A DNA stretch of 62,000 nucleotides from Chrysomallon squamiferum (GCA_012295275.1 CM022673.1:12558288-12620287); one strand, 5' to 3'. Shown: positions 23,560 to 35,005, numbered from the stretch's first letter. The notes: a model not told the origin generated them from the sequence alone. Translations and numbers: made by a program.

Positions 23560-23950
23560 GGTAGTAGTAGTGTTATAATAGTAATAGTAATAGTTGTAGA
23601 AGAATAAGTAGTAGAAGTAGAAATAATTATAACAATAGTAATAACAGTAGTAATACTAGTCGTAATAATAGTAGTAGTAGAAGCAATTATAGTCGTACCT
23701 GAATAGCAAAAGTAATAGTACTTAGTAGTAGATGTAGTAGTAATGGTGGTGATGGTGGTTACAACAGTTGTAGTAATAGTAGTAATAATAATGACAATAG
23801 CACTTGAATGTTTTAGTATTAGTGGTACTACTAACAGTAATAGTAGTTGAAGAATCAGTAGATGTCACAGCAGTAGCTTGTTAAAGAAGCAGTAGCTGTA
23901 CTAGCAGTAGTGGTAGTAATAGTAGCAGTACTAATGGTAGACGTTACCTG
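23560..23950. repeat. Degenerate (GTA/AAT)n tract
   Basis: GTA-based trinucleotide words with frequent A, C and G substitutions. An old version of the purer arrays at 42.7 and 52 kb. Confidence 0.88.
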
Positions 23951-24289
23951 TTCTTATTATAGAAAATCTAAATCAGATTATGCTTTACGAGACACCATCG
24001 AATTTTCAGTAATTTGTAAAAAAATATTTCTGTATATATGAAACACAATTCCATTACAGTAAAACTAACAGATCATCACAAATTCTTAATTAATAAAAGG
24101 CACCCTCTTTTCATGAAGCAGGCCCGGCCCTTCTGTTTATAGTGTGTACTGTAAATCGTACTTTTAAAAGGTATTACAAGAGATTTGTGTTACGGAAACT
24201 GTATTAACGACAGAACCATCATAATTCGATAATGCTCATGCATAGAAAATACTAATAATGTTTATATCAAACAAAATAAATTCTTTGCA
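23951..24289. other. Complex sequence, nothing recognised
   Basis: No open frame or repeat that I can support. Confidence 0.55.
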
Positions 24290-24372
24290 TTTTTTTTTTT
24301 TTTTTTTTTTTTCGTGGAATTATCGAATCCGGATTACTAAACATGAAAACAAATGAGATTTTTGTACAAAAG

Positions 24373-24406
<34 letters not shown>
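24290..24406. repeat. Poly-T and poly-A tracts facing each other
   Basis: T23 at 24290-24312 and A28 at 24379-24406, with 66 bp of complex sequence between. Complementary, so they could pair as an inverted repeat. Confidence 0.95.
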
Positions 24407-24409
<3 letters not shown>

Positions 24410-24617
24410 TTTATGTGTGATGTTGATGTTTTTTTGGCATATTTACCCTTGCTGTTTTCAAATCGTATGAGGGAAAACAAGAATCAATATCATGATTAAC
24501 ATTTCTGTGAGAGAGAAAAAATAAATAAATATTTGGTGAAAATCTTGTTTGCTGTGCTTCTCATAAACAAACGTGTATAAGAAGGTGATTACAACGAAAT
24601 ACAATACAGAACTGAAA

Positions 24618-24756
24618 TACCAGTGCGTTACACTACAATATGATACAATATAACACTGCGTTACACTACAATATGATACAATATAACACTGCGTTACACT
24701 ACAGTATGATACAATATAACACTGCGTTACACTACAATATGATACAATATAATATT
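24618..24756 (+). repeat. 33-bp tandem repeat, 4 copies
   Basis: CACTACAATATGATACAATA plus AACACTGCGTTA repeats with almost no differences. Because 33 is a multiple of three, the minus strand stays open through it and produces an 11-residue repeating peptide inside a 143-codon frame (24458-24889). The frame is a product of the period, not evidence of a gene. Confidence 0.97.
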
Positions 24757-25125
24757 GCAATATAACACAGCAAAATAAAATACTTCCGTACAAGGACAAA
24801 TTATTGCAGTGCAATGCAAAACAATATTGCAGTATAACACAGTATATCAAAAGTATTGCAATATAATGAAAGAAAATATTGAAATGCAATACAATTAAAT
24901 ATTACAATATAATAACATATCAACATATGATATAAAACAGTATTGCACAATAAAGCAAAATATTGAAATATAATACACACATACTGAAATAAAATATAGT
25001 ACTGCAATAAAATGTATTATAGAATTGTTATATAACACTACAAAGTATTGTAATATTGAAATAATAATATAATACACTAATGCAATTTAATACAACACAA
25101 TATTATTGAATACAACTGGATGAAT
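24757..25125. repeat. Degenerate AATATTGCA/ATAACACA repeat continuing the 33-bp array
   Basis: Words such as TATTGCAATATAA, TAATACA and ACAATATT continue irregularly after the clean array, suggesting the older edge of the same amplification. Confidence 0.7.
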
Positions 25126-25296
25126 ACTGTCTTCTATTTTAACCACAATCCTGCTATGCTACTATTTAAATGTCGTGTTTAAATATCGTAGTATGCTTTA
25201 AAAAAGTTTATGGGAAGGTCGTTATTTAAGATATTTTGATGCTAATGATAAAAGAAAGTAGCTTTCTGAATGACTGAAACGTTTTCTTCTCTGTTT

Positions 25297-25318
25297 TCTT
25301 TTTTTTTTTTTTTTTTTT
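25297..25318. repeat. Poly-T tract
   Basis: About 22 T, followed by ATTATTATTATT. Confidence 0.95.
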
Positions 25319-25554
25319 ATTAAAATTATTATTATTATTTAACCACACGTTGAATGTAAACATAGATTTAAAATCTCTTACTTTAATCGTTAAATATTTA
25401 TACTCTATATTTGTAAGCCGTATAGAGTTGTTATTTTTATGTTAATATTTGTAATTAAGACTTTTTGTTTAACATGAAACAGGAGACAAGAATATAAGAA
25501 AGCTTTTACTTACCGTTTCATTCATCGTCTTTGGTTTCCGTTTAAATCGCCAAG

Positions 25555-25900
25555 TATAAAAAAATCCCTTCGTTATTCAGTACGTTTCGCGTCTGTTCTA
25601 GTTTGTTTTGTTTTGTTTGTTTTTACACAAATCCTTTTATTTTGTACAAGTTCCTTCACAGTCCTTGTTCTGTTGTGTGTTCTTTTTTTTGTTGTTGTTG
25701 TTTTTTTTTTTTTTTTTTTTTTTTTTGCTTTCGTTTTTTAACACGATTTTTTAATATCCTTTTTCACTTGTTATTCGTATAGAAATCGTTTTATTTAGAT
25801 ACGTTCCACACGTTGTTTTCACACGAATCCCTTTGTTATCTGGATCCGTTCCTTGTCTTACGTTTTCACACAAATCCCTTTATTTAAATATGTTGTTGTT
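25555..25900 (+). repeat. Degenerate ~45-bp tandem repeat with embedded poly-T
   Basis: Phrases near TTTTCACACAAATCCCTTTATTT and a following GTTCC recur near 25560, 25626, 25781, 25823 and 25870. The last three are spaced 42 and 47 bp. A 26-T run at 25701-25726 interrupts the array. Confidence 0.5.
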
Positions 25901-26114
25901 GTTCACTGTACAACATGTCCACAAATACTTTGCTCCCTTATCCAATTCGACACCTTCAGAAAAGAGACATGCTGGTATCAAACAAATTATTCAGCATGAG
26001 TCTGATTACTGACACATAATCCCAACAGCACCACTGGATGCAAGATTTTAATATTTTTTTTCGCACAATAAACACACGATGAAAACTGAATGTGGCAGTT
26101 TCAAAGTAAACGAA

Positions 26115-26245
26115 GTCAGAACGTGTTTGAGGCTTTCCTTTCTATTTAACATAAATCGCCATCCATGTAGAAAACATTTGGACTTTTATGATTCTCGCAT
26201 CCTAACAGGAAGGAACTTTGGGATTATTGAATTGTTTGCGGTACT
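26115..26245 (+). repeat. Dispersed repeat pair, copy A
   Basis: Homologous to 27075-27180: shared AAATC..CA, TAGAAAA.ATTTGGACT, TACGAT/TATGAT, TCCT, GGAAG.AA.TTTGGGA and TATTGAA. The similarity is also visible in translation (for instance GRNFG.IE in both), but copy A sits in a 105-codon frame (26079-26396) and copy B in an unrelated 78-codon frame with no recognised family. Probably two copies of an unidentified transposable element. Confidence 0.75.
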
Positions 26246-26460
26246 TGGCGGGGATTTTGTCACGCTGTTAGGCAGTGTTTCGCCGAGGCTCGGGCGAAAA
26301 CACGGAACTCGTAATGGAAGCAATCAGCGCTTCTTGTCAGAAGAAAGGAACAAAGTGTCGGGCAACCTTCGAGCATTCTGCTACAACGTGATGTAACGGC
26401 GTGTCGGTAATAATAGGAATTCTGACGAGCTGATTTCCGAGTTAAAATTAATCCGGACAC

Positions 26461-26462
<2 letters not shown>

Positions 26463-26492
<30 letters not shown>

Positions 26493-26500
26493 CTTTTTTT
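26463..26500. repeat. Poly-T tract (30 T plus 8 T)
   Basis: T30 at 26463-26492, one C, then a further T run. Confidence 0.97.
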
Positions 26501-27064
26501 TAACGATTTCTCTGCCAACACAAAACTGATGCAGTCTACTGAACGTTATTGCTGCAGTTCGCGGTCCTTAAAAACAATCTTCTCTCAACCTGAAACGATT
26601 TGAATATAAAATAACATACATGCGCAACATATCTGTCAGTCTACCCTCGTTAATTAAATAAATAATCCATGTTGTATTAAATCCCCTTATTTTAATTAAG
26701 TGAAGGTCCAAATTATGTTATATCTGATATGGAAAATTCCAGATCTGCACTAAGTAATGTGATATTAGTTTAGTTAATAGAACAACTTCGTTTATTTAAA
26801 ATCCGACTGTAACTCGGTCGTTAAACTTGTTCACTGTAGGGAATTGACAGGAGTGAGTTTCTACCTCTGTCAGCGATGTCAGTTATCAATATCCCGATCT
26901 AACAGCAGTGCCCTAAAGTTGTTTTACGAAACGGCTTGGTACGTGCTTTGTTGTCTGTGGCCGTTCTTTCCATTAGTCTTAAAGTCAGATAGTGGACTTT
27001 CAATTTTTTTGTGTGTGTAATCATTATAAATAGACTTTAGAGGCCACCAAAACGTTAATACTAA

Positions 27065-27185
27065 AAGAAACTTTGAACGTTTATTCTCAATTAAGTATAA
27101 ATCATCAACAAAATAGAAAATATTTGGACTCTTACGATACTTGGGTCCTCTTTGGAAGAAATTTTGGGAGTATTGAAATAAATGT
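27065..27185 (+). repeat. Dispersed repeat pair, copy B
   Basis: Partner of the 26.1-kb copy in the same orientation, about 950 bp away. The minus strand of this copy lies in an 89-codon frame (26924-27193) that is not open in copy A, so neither frame is conserved. Confidence 0.75.
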
Positions 27186-27237
27186 GTATTCAATCATTTA
27201 TGTTTTCATCACGTATTATTATAGTTATTTGACACAT

Positions 27238-27240
<3 letters not shown>

Positions 27241-27282
<42 letters not shown>
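27241..27282. repeat. (CA)n microsatellite, pure
   Basis: 21 CA units directly downstream of dispersed repeat copy B. Confidence 0.99.
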
Positions 27283-27283
<1 letters not shown>

Positions 27284-27654
27284 GTTCTACAAGTTTAGTT
27301 AACACCTAATAATCGTTGAAACTATAATATACGCCAAAAGGTCATTAAAATATTTATTTATTTTTATATATCAATTAATTATAAAATTATTATAAAGTTG
27401 TAAAATCTAAACATAGGTTATTGCAAAATACACAAATTTTACAAACTTAATTAATTTGATATATTTCAAAACATTATCACTGAAACTGCCCGTCATGTAT
27501 TTCAGATATTTAACCTTACGTTCCAGAAATAATTTGTTCTGTTTATTGACATCTGGTCAAATTCATATCATTCGCTTTTCTTTATCAGTCAGTGAATAAT
27601 TGTGACCTTCATCCTTACATCGCAAATAATTTAAATACATTTTATAGATAGATA

Positions 27655-27703
27655 GACAGATATATATATATATATACACGTGTACATATAGATAGATAGA
27701 TAG

Positions 27704-27738
<35 letters not shown>
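27655..27738. repeat. Compound (TA)n / (GATA)n / (TG)n microsatellite
   Basis: TA at 27661-27676, GATA at 27690-27704 and TG at 27705-27738. Confidence 0.97.
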
Positions 27739-27743
<5 letters not shown>

Positions 27744-27789
27744 TTGCTGTTGTTGTTTTTTTCATATAAAAGCTACATACAGTTGAATA

Positions 27790-27870
27790 TTACTTTCGAG
27801 ATCCTGACTAGAAATAACGAGAACTGAACTTACTACCTGATGTGTTAAATCAACATCTAACCAACCAGTC
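27790..27870 (-). mobile_element. Possible tRNA-derived SINE fragment
   Basis: On the minus strand, GGTTAGATGTTGATTTAAC is A-box-like and GTAAGTTCAGTTCTCG is B-box-like, with plausible separation. The element beyond the boxes is not recognisable. Confidence 0.35.
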
Positions 27871-28670
27871 AGTTTCTTACTTGCTTCTTTCTCAGTGTTT
27901 GATTATTAGCAAATCTGACGTAACCGACACGCAAAACATATTACAATGACAATTCATCTATAATACACAGTCAACAACCGTTGTCGTTGCAAAAACAAAT
28001 TAACGCAAAACACAGTCTACGTTTTTAATTAAAGAACTGCTATTATTAAATACTTAATAAGTTAGTTTATTAACTACGGACTTACCTGCAATGTTGTTGA
28101 CAGGCTCAGCTATTGTCAGAATGAATATTAAAAAAACATGTTTACCGAGTTGCAACAAACAAAATATTTGTTTCATATAAGGGCGGCTCGAACGAAGGGT
28201 CATGTTCCGAAAGTGAAACCTAATGTGTCTTTGAAAAACAACAATTACAGAAATGAAAATCTGCTAATACATAAAACTAATCATGCCATAACAGCTTGAG
28301 AAAACATTATATACCTTCTCAAAATTTCTACTCGAAATAATTAAACTTTAAATACAATGCGGCATCTTTTTCGGTGACAGCAATTTCGTCCCCTTTTAGC
28401 CGCGTCCCCAATTTAGAACGTCCCTTGCATCTTACTCAGTTTCGACCGAAGCAATACGAGCCAAGGTCACCCATCCTTATTATTGCCAACCGTGAAATGG
28501 AGCTTGTTTTCAAAGCAAAGAACGTAGCATCAAGATGGGTTGTTTAGCACGAACAACGAAATGTATACATATACTATTAGTTTCGGTGATTCGGTGATAT
28601 GCACATGCCCACAGCGGATTAAAGCTGAACTTCTTTTATCGTATCATTTCTTATCTTTTTTCTTTCTCTC
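27871..28670. other. Complex sequence, no gene recognised
   Basis: About 800 bp of normal complexity. The part at 28360-28500 is GC-richer but has no long open frame. Confidence 0.5.
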
Positions 28671-28694
28671 TTTTTTTTTTTTTTTTTTTTTTTT
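28671..28694. repeat. Poly-T tract
   Basis: 24 T. Confidence 0.97.
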
Positions 28695-29278
28695 CTATCC
28701 GATTTCTAACAAAACAATAACAAGATGGTGTCATGCACTTTAGCCAGTAGCGAATGTACTCACCGTATCGGATATATACATCAAAGCCCCTTTTCCATCT
28801 ATCTGTTCAGTTACGATTTTAAATTACTATCCTGTATCGAAAACATTAAAAATAGCAACCTTCTTTACAATGCCGCTAAATATAATTAACAAATACTACT
28901 ACATCTGCAAAATCTATTTGTTAAAAAAGTGCTGAAGATTTATTTTTGACGAATATTTTTTAGCCCCTCCCAGAAACTCTCCCAGATCCGCCCTATTGTC
29001 AACATCTTGTTTGATGTATTTAAATACTTTCTGACGTTAATAAGCTAAATTTATTCTAACGTTAAGACGCTCTTAAGAAGCGGAAATGTGCGATATTTTA
29101 ATTCGAAGCAACAAATTAAAATGGGCTCAGCTGCGCTATACTCACAGGAGTCAAACATGCTTTATTGTAATGCGCTCTAAGGAGTAATAAGGAGCAGAAA
29201 TAAGCTCTTCCAGTAAGCCGAAAGGAGCCAGAATTTGTTTTGTTCTAATACGCTGTGTGTAGGCCCATATGAGGATGA
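28695..29278. other. Complex sequence, nothing recognised
   Basis: No open frame. The word AAGTAAT/AAGGAG recurs loosely around 29170-29230. Confidence 0.5.
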
Positions 29279-29428
29279 CGACTATGATGATGATAACGAT
29301 GTCATATGATGATGACCGAATGACGACGATGATTATAATAATGATGATGATGATGATATGATAGTCATGTCGTCGATGACGACAACGATGATAATGATAT
29401 ATTATTATTATTATTATTATTATTATTA
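29279..29428. repeat. (GAT)n-like tract and (ATT)n microsatellite
   Basis: GAT/GAC words to about 29395, then about ten ATT units to 29428. Confidence 0.94.
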
Positions 29429-29919
29429 GGTGAGAAAGAAACTAAATAAATAAAAATAAATAATCCTTTACATAACTAACATAGAGATAATATCCAAAAA
29501 CAAGGAACAGAAGTCGAAATTTAAAAATTATATATTCGTATTATATATATATATATTATTTCACGAAAACTCAAGTGGTCAAACTGGGGGCATATTGCTA
29601 CTGAAATATATCAAATCAGTTAACATAAGCCAGGACTGCTGATTACCAATCGTTACTATTACGCACTCTCGGACGCCTACTTAGACCGCGTAATTGTTCG
29701 GGTCAGCGCCTGGAAACGCATCGCGAATGTGACGCAGGCTCACGTGTGCAGTCGTGGACGTTGTTTCCGGATAAAACGAGGGGGAACAAATGAAAAAAAA
29801 AAAATGAAACAAACTGATGATACACAAAGTCAACAGATGCCTGTCGATGCTTGAAGTGCATAAAGTGCTGAAGTGCATGAAGTGCTTGTAAAACAGTATT
29901 CTTGTCTTAAGAATTGAGT

Positions 29920-30078
29920 CGATCTGTAGTCCAGTGGTTCGAGCTTCAGCGTGAGACGTGTGTTGCTGTTTTTAATCTATTTCCCATTCCAACCAGAACC
30001 CCATGATTGTTATATCTATAATACATGTTATAGTATAGTATAGTATTGTCTACGGGAAGGTTCATATAAAAATTATTT
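29920..30078 (+). mobile_element. tRNA-derived SINE copy (best copy of a local family)
   Basis: TAGTCCAGTGG (29927-29937) is a perfect Pol III A box (TRGYNNARNNG), followed by GAGCTTCAGCGTGAGACG. A decayed B-box region then leads into TTTCCCATTCCAACCAG, and the tail TGTCTACGGGAAGGTTCATA sits at 30047. Related sequence occurs at 34028-34112, 44195-44320 and 49325-49375. Four partial copies sharing the same order of blocks support a real SINE family rather than chance. No flanking duplication was identified. Confidence 0.68.
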
Positions 30079-30600
30079 TACCGCTAATCAAAACAGTCAG
30101 GCCAATTTATAATTATTTTAGAATTGTTTAACAATAAGTATGATTTTTAATTTGAAAAACGATGACTTCATTTTTAAATAAATAATACTTTCCTATCTTC
30201 CTTCCGACCTTTCTTCACTTATTTCACCTTCTCACTATGTTTTTGAGACATTAAACAGAAAACAAAGTTGAGATATTTTGAGTCTGTCAGAAATGCATCT
30301 ACGGCTGTTTCAAAACACAAAAGCTATTTGTGAAAAGGTTACGAGTTTTAAATGTGTGGAAATATATTCTACAGTTATTTTCCTGTCGAGTCGATATCGA
30401 CAGAACATCTTGACAAAACAAAAGTAATCAGCGATTTGTTATCTCAGAGAATCTTATCAGCATACTGCATAATCGTTAAATTTTCGTTCTTTGCTTATTT
30501 GCTTATTCGTAACAACAGGAATGTTATATATATCACGTGATCGTAACGTGACCATGTAGGCTAATTTATCTGACCTGACCAAACATTAAATTTTGTTCTT
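30079..30600. other. Complex AT-rich sequence, no gene seen
   Basis: A palindromic ATCACGTGAT lies at 30532-30541. The 62-codon frame at 30352-30540 has no recognisable features. Confidence 0.5.
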
Positions 30601-30601
30601 G

Positions 30602-30672
30602 TTTTTTTTCTTTCTTTCTTTTTTTTTTGTTTTTTTTTTTTTGTTTTTTTTTTTTTTTTTTTTTTTTTTTTT
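30602..30672. repeat. Poly-T / TTTC tract
   Basis: About 70 bp of T with scattered C and G. Confidence 0.96.
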
Positions 30673-31227
30673 CTTTATTTTCTTTTTTCTTAATTTGTTT
30701 AATAAGACAGTTTATTTATCGCTTAGTTTCAAATTCCTTCGCTATAATTTTAATATCAACTAACCAATTTATCGAAATCCTTTAATTTCGCCGGCATCAA
30801 TTTTTGCAAAGTCATCTACTTTTCACTGGAATGATTGTTATATTATTGCAACCCCCAAATGCACCGTTAACCGGAAAGTGCCAAAGGTTGTGTATACTTT
30901 GTAAGTGACCTCAGGAATATACGATATACGAAGCACGGAGACTGCGAATTTACCTTGCAGATAGATCTCAATTGATCTCATTTGATCTGACCACGTTTAA
31001 AATACTTTGTGAGACTTTTCTGGTAATGTTTTAATAGATTTAGCCGCAGAGTTTTAATTATTTTATATTTCACATTTTCTGAGTGCAAATCGAGCAGGAT
31101 GAGTCCGGTCAATGTCATACTGTAGAAAAGCGCTTTGTTAAAAAGTATATATATATATAATAGTAATAAAAAATAAAAAAAAATATAGAAAGATAAAATG
31201 GCCAAATTGTTTTGATTATTTATTATT

Positions 31228-31252
31228 CTATTATTATTATTATTATTATTAT

Positions 31253-31304
<52 letters not shown>
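31228..31304. repeat. (TTA)n / (CTA)n compound microsatellite
   Basis: TTA units to 31253, then about 17 CTA units. Confidence 0.97.
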
Positions 31305-31305
<1 letters not shown>

Positions 31306-31417
31306 TTTATTTATTTATATTACTATTTTTATTATTTTTAACTGAAATCACTAATTTATATCCTTTATGATTCATAAAAGAAGATATGCACAGACAGAGA
31401 GAAAGAGATATTATAAT

Positions 31418-31585
31418 CAAAACTGACCTTTTCCTTTCATTTGAGTCTATTTCTGAATCACCCATTACAACCAATACTGACCTATTCTTTTAATCTGAAC
31501 CTATTTCTGAATACCCGTTGCAACCAACATTATTGACCTTTTCCTTTTATTTGAGCCTATTTCTGAATCACCATTGCAACTGGTA
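31418..31585 (+). repeat. 55-bp tandem repeat, 3 copies
   Basis: TGACC starts at 31424, 31478 and 31534 (spacing 54 and 56). Each unit holds TTTTCCTTTCATTTGAGTCT, TATTTCTGAAT, ACC and CATTGCAACCAAT. Confidence 0.92.
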
Positions 31586-32180
31586 CTCCTAACGAATAAA
31601 AAAAAAAAACCTTCCCTTGTTATTTAAAAGAATCATATTTTACTCTATCGTCATGGTTGGTATTATCGTATCATCTCACAAATCGTACAAGCTGGTACAC
31701 CCACAACACACAGTTCTTGCTTTCTGCTGTCCGAGGTGTGTACCGCAAAGACGGTTTCGACCTCAAAACCAGCAGCACTGACCTGAACAGGTTGGTTAGA
31801 TGCAAAGTTAATTTATCTACCGACAAACGTACATATATAGGTAATCAGAAAGATCGATAAGACGTGAATGTATATTTACGATCGTATATATCCAACGTGT
31901 GTAATTACATGCACTGATAAATAAAATATGCAAGCAAAGACATTTGCTGGTCTCTTTTAACACGTTAATTTACTTTGTGGTATTAATTGTGATACAAGAA
32001 GCATGCCATTTGATTGTTTGATAGTGTTGTTGTTTTGAGGAAAGTTGTTTTCTTTCGTTTTGGTGGTCTTTGTTGTTTTGCCTTTTTGTCTGTCTTCTTG
32101 TTGGGGTTTGTTCACTTCCTGAATAAATATAATTTTGTTAGTAGAATTAACTCGTCTGGATTTATAGATATATGGACATA
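31586..32180. other. Complex sequence, no gene recognised
   Basis: The 67-codon frame at 31657-31860 is not repetitive but shows no motif or signals. No other feature. Confidence 0.4.
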
Positions 32181-32185
32181 CGCAC

Positions 32186-32280
32186 GTATGTATGTATGTA
32201 TGTAGGTAGATAGATAGGTATGTATGAATTATGTATGTGCGTACGTATGTATGTATGTAAGTACAAGTGTATTTATGTAT
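32186..32280. repeat. (GTAT)n microsatellite, imperfect
   Basis: GTAT/GTAC/GATA words. Confidence 0.95.
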
Positions 32281-32886
32281 ACATGCAGAGAACAGGAAAT
32301 GGGAGAGTTAGAAAGAAATGATTTTTTGTTTGTTTGTTGTTGTTTTTTTGAAGTAAAGAACACCAGACTAAACTTCAAGTTAAACCAATGACTCTTTCAG
32401 CTATTTTGCAAATAAACATTAGTAATTCACAAATAATAAACTTAGCATTATCCATCGTTAAAGATAAAATGAAAAACTGTTACATTTCTCAATATAATTA
32501 CTGCTAAAGAAAAAGATCAAAAATTCAACGGCATGATGAGATTAATTTTCCAAAGCGTGAGCAATGATTTAATTTCCGTTATACAAAATAACTCTTTAAG
32601 ATTTTCCCGTTTCGCTCAGACGAACAGAAATTCACAGAAGGACTTTTTTCTTTTTTCTTCTCGCGCAATTACTTCCGGATCGTCAAGGCGGTACAAAGGC
32701 GTAATTTGTAACGTGTCTATTGAATTGTTCATTTTCTGTCAAGTTAACGGAATGTGATTATGATCTGTTTTCAAGAAACGATTGAAAATATTTCCCAACT
32801 GTTAAGAGACTGAATGATACAGTGATGTGATAGATAAATAGAATGAGGTTTGTGTTTTAGTTTTTAATAAAGAGTTAACAATTATA
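32281..32886. other. Complex sequence, no gene recognised
   Basis: The 74-codon frame at 32533-32757 is non-repetitive but lacks any recognisable motif. Confidence 0.4.
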
Positions 32887-33240
32887 GTAATGTTACTACT
32901 ATTATTACTCCTGCTAATACTTCTACTACTGCCGTTCACTACTATTACTGTTACTACTACTACTATGATTACTTTTATTATTGATTTTATTATTATTATT
33001 ATTATTTGTTGTTGTTGTTGTTGTTATTATAATTATTTACTTATTTTTATTTATTTATTTTATTTTTATTATTCATTATTATTTTATTTTATTTTTTATT
33101 ATTATCATTTTTTGATCTTTATTAATATTATTATATTTATTTTCTTTGCTTGTTTTTATTTATTTATTTATTTATTTTCTATCTATCTGTCTCTTCTATT
33201 CTGTTGTATTGCAGTCTTTTCTTTTGTATTATTTAGTTTT
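32887..33240. repeat. (ACT)n / (ATT)n / (TTG)n / (TTTA)n low-complexity field
   Basis: Successive short arrays: CTA/ACT to about 32965, ATT near 32990, TTG near 33010, and TTTA/TTAT to about 33180. The 119-codon hydrophobic frame is an artefact. Confidence 0.93.
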
Positions 33241-33844
33241 TGCGTTTGAAAATACAAATCTCAGTCTTATATGAAGAGTCAATCGTGAATTTATTGCCTG
33301 GCAATAAAATACCTCTTACTGCTAATCAGCATGAACCCAACTTAGAACCCTGGCATGTTAGTATATAAAAAAAAAATTATTTACACGTTTCCAGTATATC
33401 AAAATACGCTGAGATGTTAAAAAATATATAAATATATATATTTTTTATATTACTGAAACAATAAATCAAGACAGAGCAAATAGGATTTTAAGTCCTGTTA
33501 TATAATGTCGTTCTACTTGTTTTGATATGTATCCAAGTGTTACGCAGGTTATTATTTCGAAAACGTGAAGTAGATGTAATATTTGTATGAAATTAGTTTT
33601 TTCTGGTCAGACTCACGCAATCCCTCATCAAAACAACTGACATTTTCTCCTCACAGAAGCGCGCCAGTGGCGAGACGATAATCAAATTGTTATGTTATAA
33701 TCAAGTTAAAAATAATGTGAGACTTTTCTGATTCCATCCCTTTACAAACAAACACACAAGGGTAGAAAAGATTAGAAACAAACCGTACCTACGTGACAAG
33801 TGAACTATGTACAAATCTCTGTGTTTAAGCTAAATCGATCAAAA
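33241..33844. other. Complex sequence, nothing recognised
   Basis: No open frame above 60 codons and no clear repeat. Confidence 0.55.
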
Positions 33845-33930
33845 TTGGCACGATGGTAGTTTAAAAGTCAGTGCTTCATTGCCATGCAGTTTTTATGGCG
33901 TCATGGAAAATGGGATCGATTCCCGTCATC
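33845..33930 (+). mobile_element. Probable tRNA-derived SINE fragment
   Basis: GGATCGATTCC (33913-33923) followed by CGTC differs from the B-box consensus at one base. A tRNA-like head with GATGGTAGTTTAAAAGTCAG lies 60 bases upstream. The layout resembles invertebrate tRNA-derived SINE heads; the body is lost or not recognisable. It is too decayed for a functional tRNA. Confidence 0.5.
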
Positions 33931-34027
33931 TGTATCTAACACAAGATAAATAAGATTTTCTAACGAACTTACATGAAAAAAAATTTAACTCAAGATTTTG
34001 TTAAATCAGCGTGAAGTTGGAATAAAC

Positions 34028-34112
34028 CCAGTAACACAGAGCTAAGTCGTGAGACGGATACAGCATCAGTCCTTGGTATGTTCATTATTTCCCGTTCTAG
34101 CCAGTACTGATC
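34028..34112 (+). mobile_element. SINE family copy, 5' and middle part
   Basis: Shares GTGAGACG and TTTCCCGTTCTAGCCAGTAC, in the same order and similar spacing, with the copy at 29920. The tail block is not found downstream, where a (TA)n array begins at 34136. Confidence 0.55.
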
Positions 34113-34135
34113 ATACTCTACAGTACAGCCGCTGA

Positions 34136-34240
34136 TGAATATATATATATATATATATAATACACAAAGACAAGCTAACATTACACATATATACATGCAT
34201 ATACACACATGCATACACACACACACGCACGCACGTACGA
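34136..34240. repeat. (TA)n and imperfect CA/TACA tract
   Basis: TA units at 34136-34159, then TACACA/TGCATA words. Cys/Val frames on the minus strand are artefacts. Confidence 0.93.
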
Positions 34241-34491
34241 ACATACAGAACAGGCATCTGAAAGGTGTTATAAATAAATGAGCCAGTTTTAACATCGGGA
34301 ATCCCGACTATCCCGACTACCTGGAAGAGGAAAACTGGCACGAAACAAAATAAAAATATAAAAAATAATAACAATGAAATAAAAAATAAAAAAAATAAAA
34401 ATAAAAAACCTGTTGCAGAATGTTTCAGAGATATAGCAGATAGATTCCAAGATCAAACACGATCGTCAAATCACGATCTTTCATTTCTTTC

Positions 34492-34538
34492 TTTTTTTTT
34501 TTTTTTTTTTTCTTCTTCTTTTTTTTTCTTTTTTTTTA
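34492..34538. repeat. Poly-T tract with TTC interruptions
   Basis: T20 at 34492-34511, then TTC words and more T. Confidence 0.96.
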
Positions 34539-34539
34539 T

Positions 34540-35002
34540 TAAACCTTTATCTGATTTCCATGGATTCCAGCTCATTTCACGTAAGAGTGCGTTGACTTAG
34601 AAAAAAAAAGACTATAAAACAGCATGGAACGGAAAACATATTAGAACAAGAAACCTTAAATCAGCCGCGAAGCGCATGAAAAATGAACTTGACACTACTA
34701 CAATGAGGGATAATTTGACTTAAATTCCCCCACGCTGAGAGCGCACCGCAGCAGACCTGTTACTACAGTCTGACCGTCACTACAAGACTAGAACAACAGT
34801 AACAGGGGAATACATATATAGTCACTTATCGTTCTTTTTAAACGTGCTTATATCTTATGAAGTTTTTGATATTTCGCTTAGACATCGTAAGTAATATTTT
34901 TATGCTAACATGAGAGAATTAACGTAGATTTCTCTTTCACTGCTTCTGTTTATAAGTGTAATATTTAAATGGTATATTTTAACCGATATCTTGTCGATTT
35001 TA

Positions 35003-35005
<3 letters not shown>
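34540..35005. other. Complex sequence, nothing recognised
   Basis: No open frame or repeat of note. Confidence 0.55.

Noticed and set aside
24290-24406. Processed retrogene bounded by poly-T and poly-A
   Set aside because: Only 66 bp lie between the tracts, with no open frame and no target duplication.
24458-24889. 143-codon minus frame with an 11-residue repeat
   Set aside because: Produced by the 33-bp tandem repeat; period divisible by three explains the open frame.
26079-26396. 105-codon plus frame
   Set aside because: Overlaps the dispersed repeat pair; the frame is not conserved in the second copy.
33845-33930. Possible tRNA gene from a good B box
   Set aside because: The cloverleaf arms cannot be formed and no Pol III terminator follows at the right distance; better explained as a SINE fragment.
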